Shown here: positions 59,029-64,000 of the stretch, piece by piece
Numbering within the stretch: the stretch's first letter is position 1
Layout of the letters: every line of letters begins with the position of its first letter
Source of the DNA: CATOSD01 sp965226695
GTDB taxonomy: Bacteria; Chloroflexota; Dehalococcoidia; Lucifugimonadales; CATOSD01
DNA length: 64,000 nucleotides
NCBI GenBank assembly: GCA_965226695.1
Contig: OZ245405.1
Span: 1,364,001 to 1,428,000, forward strand
Direction of reading: 5' to 3'
The notes under the pieces: model-generated
The model's input: the letters and a program-made list of their open reading frames with translations, nothing else
The model's database searches: none
What the model was told of the DNA's origin: nothing
Made by a program: the position numbers and the translations under genes

Positions 59029-62000
59029 CTACACGATAGTCGGGATTTCCAGCTCGTGAATCAGCGCGACGAATGCCGGCACGTCCTCGTCGATTACGCT
59101 CTGCAGCACGGTCGCCTGCGCGTCCGCCCTCGCCGACACGTCCTCGAACACGCCGTGGGACTGCTGCGTGGGCACCCAGTCGGCACTGGCCACGACCGCC
59201 GTCAGAGACGCGAGCTTGCCGTTAAGCTTGGTCGCGGTCGCTCTCGTCTCACCGCCAGAGTTGAATAGCTCGTCCTCAACCGCCGTCAGCTTGTCTTCTA
59301 TCTGCTGCGCGGCCTCCAGCACGGGCCCGGCGCCCGACCTGCCCTCGGCGCGGCTCTTCCAGCCGGCCACCTGCTCTCGAATGGAACGCAGCCTCGACAC
59401 CGAGTCGTGCGTCTCCGAGATCTTGTCCCGTATCGCCATGAGCAGATCGAACTGCGCCCGCAGGTCCTCATTCGAGCCCTGAGCGCCCGGGTCCTTCGCT
59501 ATCTCGAAGTCCTGCGTCAGGACCTGCCCGCCGGCCTCCAGCCGCACCTGGTACTCGCCCGGCGCGGCCACCGGCCCTAGCAGGCTGACCGCCGCCCGCC
59601 CGGTCTGCGGCATCGCCTCGCCCTCCACCTTTCGGGCATCGGGGTAGCGCATGTTCCAGACGAATGAGTTGGCGCCGTCCTCGGCGGGGACTTCCGGCCC
59701 GTCCTCGGATCCGCTGGAGAAGCTCTTGATTACTTCACCGCCGGAGTCGAGGAACGTCAGCGTGACCTCGCTTTCCGGCTTCTCCTTCAAATAGTAGCAC
59801 ACTACGACTCCGGTGGGCGGATTGTCGCCCGCGTCGACGAATTTCCTGACCGACCGGCCCTCCGCGTCCAGCTCGAAGTAGAACGTCGCGGGAACCCCCA
59901 GCGCAAGCTGGTAGCTCTTGCCGACGCCGGTGCGCCTGTCCAGCCCGAGGCCCATGGCGGGCGGGAAGCGGTGGGTCGTGCGCGGCTTGAACAGGTGAGC
60001 GTCCGATCCCGCCACCTCGTCGGTTAGCTGACGTAGGGGTGTTATGTCGTCCAGTATCCAGAACGAGCGCCCGTGCGTGCCTACCACAAGGTCGTTGCCC
60101 TTTACCACGAGGTCGTATATGGGAACGACCGGGAGGTTCGATCGCATCGACTGCCACGACTCGCCGTCGTCCAACGACACGTAGATGTTGGTCTCGGTGC
60201 CCGCGTAGAGCAGTCCGCGCCGCTCCGGGTCCTCCCTGACTACCCAGGTGAAGTCGTCCTCCGGTATGCCGTTCACAATCTTCTGCCAGGTCTTGCCGTA
60301 GTCGTTGGTCTTGAACAGCAGCGGGCGGTTGTCGTCCAGCTTGTAGCGCGTGGCCGCCACGTACGCAGTCCCGGGGTCGTGCGGCGAGACCTCGATCATC
60401 GCGATACGAGACCAGGCCTCCACGTCGGGAGGAGTCACCTCTTCCCAGTTGCCGCCTCCGTCGCGGGAGATGTGTACCAGGCCGTCGTCCGTGCCGGCCC
60501 AGAGCAGGTCCTTCTCATGGGGTGACTCCACGAATGCGTAAATCGTGCAGTACACCTCGGCGCCGCCGCCCTCGGAGGAGATGGGGCCGCCCGACAGGAT
60601 CTGCTTCTCGGGGTCGTTGCGGGTCAGGTCGGGGCTTATCGCCTCCCAGGTGGTGCCGTCGTCCGTGGTCTTGAACGCGACGTTGCCGGTGGCGTACAGC
60701 GTGTTCGGGTCGTGGGGCGAGAAGACTATGGGATACGTCCACTGGAAGCGGTACTTGTACTCGGATGGCGCCTGCCCGCCGGACATCTCCGGCCAGATGG
60801 TGACTAACCGAACCTGGCCCGTGGAGTGGTCGTAGCGCAGCATGTTGCCGCCACCACCGGGAGAGCTGCCTATCGAACCGGAGTAGACGACATTGGAATC
60901 GTCGGGCTTGACCGCGATGTGTCCGCTTTCGGAGCTGCCTACGGTGTAGTTGTCGCCCCAGGGTATGGCGCCCTTCCACGTCCGGCTGGGCGTGCTGATG
61001 GCGCTGTTGTCCTGCTGGGTGCCGTAGACACGATAGGGGTTCTGGTTGTCGGTCGTAACGTGGTAGAAGCACGCGGTGGGCTGGTTGTAGATGGTGGACC
61101 ACGAGACGCCGCCGTTGTAGGTAACGGTTGCGCCGCCGTCGTTGCCCTCGATCATCCGCAGCGGGTTGCGCGGGTCTATCCACAGGTCGTGGTTGTCGCC
61201 GTGGGGCGTGCCCACGTCGGTGAAGGTACGGCCGCCGTCGGTGGACTTCCAGCAGTTGAGAGAGAGCGTCCATACCGTTTCGGGGTCTTGCGGGTCGGCG
61301 AAAACGTGAGTGTAGTACCACGGGCGCGACCGAATGCCATCGTCGTCCGTGAGGTGCTCCCACGTCGCGCCGCCGTCGTCCGAACGGAACAGTCCACCAT
61401 CATCCTTGTTTTCGATTAGCGCCCACACCCGGCCCGGCTTGGCCGGTGAGACGGCCACGCCGATTCTGCCGATCAAACCATCGGGCATTCCTGGGTTGCT
61501 TGTGATGTCCTCCCAGGTATCGCCGCCGTCCGTGGACTTGTACAGCCCGCTGTCCGGCCCACCGCTGGACATTTCCCAGAAGGTGCGCTGGCGCTGCCAG
61601 ATAGCCGCGTAGATGAGCCTGGGATTGTTGGGGTCCATAGATATGTCTATCGCGCCCGCGTCATCGCTCTTGTAGAGCACGCGGTCCCAGGTCTCGCCGC
61701 CATCGGTAGAGCGGTAGACACCGCGCTCGTTGTTGGGTCCGAAGGCGTGGCCCGAGGCGGCCACGTAGACGGTGTTGGGGTCTTTGGGGTGTATGCGGAC
61801 CCTGCCGATGTGCCGGCTGTCCTTCAGGCCCACGTTACGCCAGGTCTTGCCGCCGTCGGTCGACTTATACACCCCGTCGCCGTGGGTTACGTCGATCCTG
61901 ATGCAGCCTTCGCCGCTACCGACGTAGATGACGTTGGGGTCGGACTCCGAGATTGCGATTGCGCCCACCGAGGCCGTGTTAAAGAAGCCGTCCGAGATGT

Positions 62001-62172
62001 TCTCCCAGTACGTGCCGCCGTCCCGCGTCATCCAGACGCCTCCGGCGCACGCGCCGAAGTAGTAAACGTTCGGATCGGTGGGATGGCCGGCGACGGCGCC
62101 GACTCTGCCGCCCCTGTGCGGGCCGATGTTGCGCCACCTGAGCGCGTTCAGTAGACCTGGATTGACCGCCAT
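59029..62172 (-). CDS. Large BNR/Asp-box β-propeller protein (sortilin/VPS10-like)
   Basis: A 1047-residue protein. About ten Asp-box motifs (S/T-x-D-G-G-x-T-W, e.g. STDGGKTWRN, STDGGETWDR, STDGGDTWED, SDDGGATWEH, SRDGGGNWEE) in residues ~45-640 form one or two β-propellers. A β-sandwich region follows (~720-850), then a helical C-terminus (LLMAIRDKISETHDSVSRLRSIREQVAGWKSRAEG). Relatives are the 'glycosyl hydrolase/sialidase-like' proteins common in soil and marine bacteria. No signal peptide is visible (MAVNPGLLNALRWRNIGPHRGG), so it may be cytoplasmic or start upstream. It lies between the solute-binding protein and dppB genes, suggesting involvement in peptide processing or binding. Catalysis is unproven. 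Confidence 0.82.
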   Translation of the reverse strand: MAVNPGLLNALRWRNIGPHRGGRVGAVAGHPTDPNVYYFGACAGGVWMTRDGGTYWENISDGFFNTASVGAIAISESDPNVIYVGSGEGCIRIDVTHGDGVYKSTDGGKTWRNVGLKDSRHIGRVRIHPKDPNTVYVAASGHAFGPNNERGVYRSTDGGETWDRVLYKSDDAGAIDISMDPNNPRLIYAAIWQRQRTFWEMSSGGPDSGLYKSTDGGDTWEDITSNPGMPDGLIGRIGVAVSPAKPGRVWALIENKDDGGLFRSDDGGATWEHLTDDDGIRSRPWYYTHVFADPQDPETVWTLSLNCWKSTDGGRTFTDVGTPHGDNHDLWIDPRNPLRMIEGNDGGATVTYNGGVSWSTIYNQPTACFYHVTTDNQNPYRVYGTQQDNSAISTPSRTWKGAIPWGDNYTVGSSESGHIAVKPDDSNVVYSGSIGSSPGGGGNMLRYDHSTGQVRLVTIWPEMSGGQAPSEYKYRFQWTYPIVFSPHDPNTLYATGNVAFKTTDDGTTWEAISPDLTRNDPEKQILSGGPISSEGGGAEVYCTIYAFVESPHEKDLLWAGTDDGLVHISRDGGGNWEEVTPPDVEAWSRIAMIEVSPHDPGTAYVAATRYKLDDNRPLLFKTNDYGKTWQKIVNGIPEDDFTWVVREDPERRGLLYAGTETNIYVSLDDGESWQSMRSNLPVVPIYDLVVKGNDLVVGTHGRSFWILDDITPLRQLTDEVAGSDAHLFKPRTTHRFPPAMGLGLDRRTGVGKSYQLALGVPATFYFELDAEGRSVRKFVDAGDNPPTGVVVCYYLKEKPESEVTLTFLDSGGEVIKSFSSGSEDGPEVPAEDGANSFVWNMRYPDARKVEGEAMPQTGRAAVSLLGPVAAPGEYQVRLEAGGQVLTQDFEIAKDPGAQGSNEDLRAQFDLLMAIRDKISETHDSVSRLRSIREQVAGWKSRAEGRSGAGPVLEAAQQIEDKLTAVEDELFNSGGETRATATKLNGKLASLTAVVASADWVPTQQSHGVFEDVSARADAQATVLQSVIDEDVPAFVALIHELEIPTIV

Positions 62173-62218
62173 GCTGAGAGACCTCCCGAGGCGTTTAGCG
62201 CCGCACGGGCGCGCTTAT

Positions 62219-62275
62219 GGCAAGGGCTGGCGCCCTCTTCGATCTTGGCGACCTTGGAGAACGTCAGCCCTTGCC
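62219..62275. terminator. 11-bp inverted repeat between SBP and BNR genes
   Basis: GGCAAGGGCTG (62219-62229) and CAGCCCTTGCC (62265-62275) are perfect complements with a 35-nt loop. They lie in the intergenic space after the solute-binding protein stop. This could lower expression of the downstream permease genes relative to the binding protein, as often seen in ABC operons. Confidence 0.45.
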
Positions 62276-62308
62276 CGATTGATGACTTGTCGGAACTCTA
62301 GCTAAGCG

Positions 62309-64000
62309 TTACTGCTTAACCGACACTCCGTAGACGAGTGGGTACAGCCAGTTGCCAACGCCCTCCAGTACGTCCGTGCGGTAGGCGCGCGGATTGGAGA
62401 ACATGGCTACGTTGCGCGGCCACTCTTCCCAGTACAGTTCGTCGTACTCCCTGGTGAGTTGGATCTGCTTGGCTGGGTCCAGCTCCTCGGCGAACTTCGT
62501 GCGTATAGTCTGCGCCCTGTCGCCGGGGTCCTGCCAGTACGAGGGATACCTACCCCTTGTGTAGCTGTTGGTGTGAGGCCCGAGCGGGTCAACTCCGTTG
62601 AAGAAGTTGCTCCAGCCCATGCTCATCTCCCAGTTGCTCGGCTCCGGCGAACGCTGCATCTCGCCGCTCGCCGCGGTGTCGACAGCCAGGATCTCCGCCG
62701 TGAAGCCTATGCCCTCCAGCGTCTCCCTAATGACAAGGGCCGCCTCGGGGATGAAGGTGCTGTCAACGGAGATGAGGCGAACGTGCTGGCCCTTGACGCC
62801 CTCGGCCTCGATTATCGCAGCGGCGCGCGCGGCGTCGCCGGAAATGCTCTGGTACTGGTCACCGTAGCCCTGCGCGCCTTCGCTCCACTTGGTTCCGCAG
62901 TGGATGTAGAACGCGCACTGCCGCCACCATTCATCGTCTCCGATGGCCGCCGTCATGATGCGGTCAATCGGCAGCGCAATGGCGACCGCCTGGCGCACCT
63001 TGGGGTTGTTGAAAGGCTCTTTCCACTGGTTCCAGTTGGTCGTGCCCATGTTCATGCGGCCCACACGCTGCACCTGGATGTCCGCCTCGTTTTCGAGGGT
63101 TTTCGCCACGTCCAGCTTGAAGTCGTCCAGGAAGTGGACCTCGCCCGTCTGTAGCGCGGCTCCGCGGGCGGCGTGGTCCGCAATCACCAGCACCTCTTGC
63201 TTGTCAACCAGCACTTCCAGCTTGCCGGACAGGAAGTCGTAAGCCTCGGTCCTTGCGAGGAAGTCGTCGTTGCGCTCCAGGAATACTCCCTTGCCAGGCA
63301 CCCATTCCACGAAACTGAAGGGGCCGGTGCCTATGGCCGTCTTGGTGGCCTCGTCGCCCTTGCCTCCGGCGGGGTTCTTGTAAATCTCCTCGTGCATGAC
63401 CGAGGGCATGAACGGGTCTATCTGGGCCATGATGGTCAGGATGTACGAGGAGGGCTTGTCGAGCGTGATCGTAAAGGTGGTCTCGTCCACCTTCTCGAAC
63501 ATGTGCCCGATGTCGGCCTTGACGTCGCCGCTGGCTTCTTTGCCCGAGAAACCTCTGTAGTAGGAACGCGAGATGCTGCTCAGCACCGCGTTGCGCTTGA
63601 TGCTCTCGACGACGTCCTCGACCCTTAGCGGGTCGCCGTTGTGGAACTTCTTGCCCTCGCGCAGCTTGAACGTCCACACCGTGCTGTCGTTGTTGGTGTT
63701 CCACTCCTCGACCAGCTGCGGCTTGACGTTGAATTCGCCATCCCGCGTGAACAGCTGCTCATAGACCTGGCGGCCAATGAAGCCGGTCATGATGAGGCCC
63801 GTCGCGTGCGGGTCAACGAACGTGAAGGTGCCGGCGTGTCCGACTACCTTGACTGTGCCGCCCGTCGTGGTATGCACCGGCGCCGCGGTGGGCGGCGCCA
63901 TGGCCGGCGCCGCGGTGGGCGCCATGGCCGGCGCCGCGGTGGGCGCCATGGCCGGGGCCGCGGTGGGCTGCGTCACCGCAGTTGCGGTTGTGCCGGCGTC
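62309..64000 (-). CDS. Peptide/nickel ABC solute-binding protein (family 5), partial at window edge
   Basis: About 563 codons are visible and the frame continues past 64000, so the signal peptide lies outside. A low-complexity stalk of APAMAPTAAP repeats precedes the SBP family-5 fold: HAGTFTFVDPHATGLIMTGFI, YEQLFTRDGEFNVKPQLVEEW, VWTFKLREGKKFHNGDPLRVEDVVESIKR, YRGFSGK, and the later IGTGPFSFVEWVPGKG. The C-terminus is PRAYRTDVLEGVGNWLYPLVYGVSVKQ. It captures oligopeptides or similar solutes for DppBC encoded downstream. The repeat stalk implies a lipoprotein lifted off the membrane, like several other proteins in the window. Confidence 0.92.
   Translation of the reverse strand, partial: DAGTTATAVTQPTAAPAMAPTAAPAMAPTAAPAMAPPTAAPVHTTTGGTVKVVGHAGTFTFVDPHATGLIMTGFIGRQVYEQLFTRDGEFNVKPQLVEEWNTNNDSTVWTFKLREGKKFHNGDPLRVEDVVESIKRNAVLSSISRSYYRGFSGKEASGDVKADIGHMFEKVDETTFTITLDKPSSYILTIMAQIDPFMPSVMHEEIYKNPAGGKGDEATKTAIGTGPFSFVEWVPGKGVFLERNDDFLARTEAYDFLSGKLEVLVDKQEVLVIADHAARGAALQTGEVHFLDDFKLDVAKTLENEADIQVQRVGRMNMGTTNWNQWKEPFNNPKVRQAVAIALPIDRIMTAAIGDDEWWRQCAFYIHCGTKWSEGAQGYGDQYQSISGDAARAAAIIEAEGVKGQHVRLISVDSTFIPEAALVIRETLEGIGFTAEILAVDTAASGEMQRSPEPSNWEMSMGWSNFFNGVDPLGPHTNSYTRGRYPSYWQDPGDRAQTIRTKFAEELDPAKQIQLTREYDELYWEEWPRNVAMFSNPRAYRTDVLEGVGNWLYPLVYGVSVKQ

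Overview
The window looks like a moderately GC-rich bacterial chromosome, most likely a Chloroflexota of the SAR202/Dehalococcoidia type. This is an inference from three things: the style of the plant-type LRR proteins, the corrinoid C1 genes, and the E-type fumarate/succinate reductase with an HdrB-like third subunit. No rRNA is present to confirm it.

Layout. 1-6797 (minus strand) is a corrinoid-dependent C1/methyl-transfer cluster: a ferredoxin-type corrinoid activator (partial), a small Cys protein, a corrinoid protein, an MtaA-type methyltransferase, a conserved unknown, a homocysteine S-methyltransferase and a 'virulence factor' family protein. A cassette of toxin-antitoxin and nuclease-like genes (2429-4721) interrupts it. 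7021-10601 (plus) encodes a flavoprotein, an Fe-S subunit and a CCG-domain subunit. 10636-16627 is housekeeping: hflK-hflC, then ybeY-dnaX-ebfC-recR-recO, many with overlapping ends.

16804-16879 is tRNA-Arg(CCT). A tyrosine integrase and an AlpA regulator follow directly, and they open a roughly 25 kb mobile island (to about 42.6 kb). The island holds two broken IS1380 copies, two inverted near-identical ISNCY copies, remnants of IS3, IS110 and IS21, and an intact-looking IS5/IS427 element. Cargo is a nucleotidyltransferase/HEPN-like pair, a transglutaminase/alpha-E/ATP-grasp cluster cut by the IS427 insertion, a membrane-bound XRE regulator, a giant LRR surface protein, and an LRR protein fused to an ABC-type amino-acid-binding domain. 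A second, truncated alpA lies near the far side.

From 42.7 to 44.2 kb come decayed genes (degV, an ABC ATPase chimera). The rest is mostly ordinary: a TlpA-like lipoprotein, an FAD oxidoreductase, an amidohydrolase, a DMT transporter, a repeat-rich surface protein, DUF502, a double USP, YtxH, a LuxR-type regulator, a broken esterase, a truncated antiporter, and a dipeptide ABC operon (dppC-dppB, a BNR/sortilin-like protein, and a solute-binding protein running off the window).

The two most striking observations are these. First, the TlpA-like gene (44366-45043) has an in-frame UGA exactly where the first Cys of its CxxC motif belongs, followed at 11 nt by a perfect 6-bp hairpin with a GUU loop. 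This is a selenoprotein (UxxC) candidate. Second, a 24-bp segment containing the palindrome CCCCGTACTCGATACGGGG sits in frame in two unrelated transposase genes, and looks like a dispersed miniature palindromic element that encodes the same eight residues at each site.
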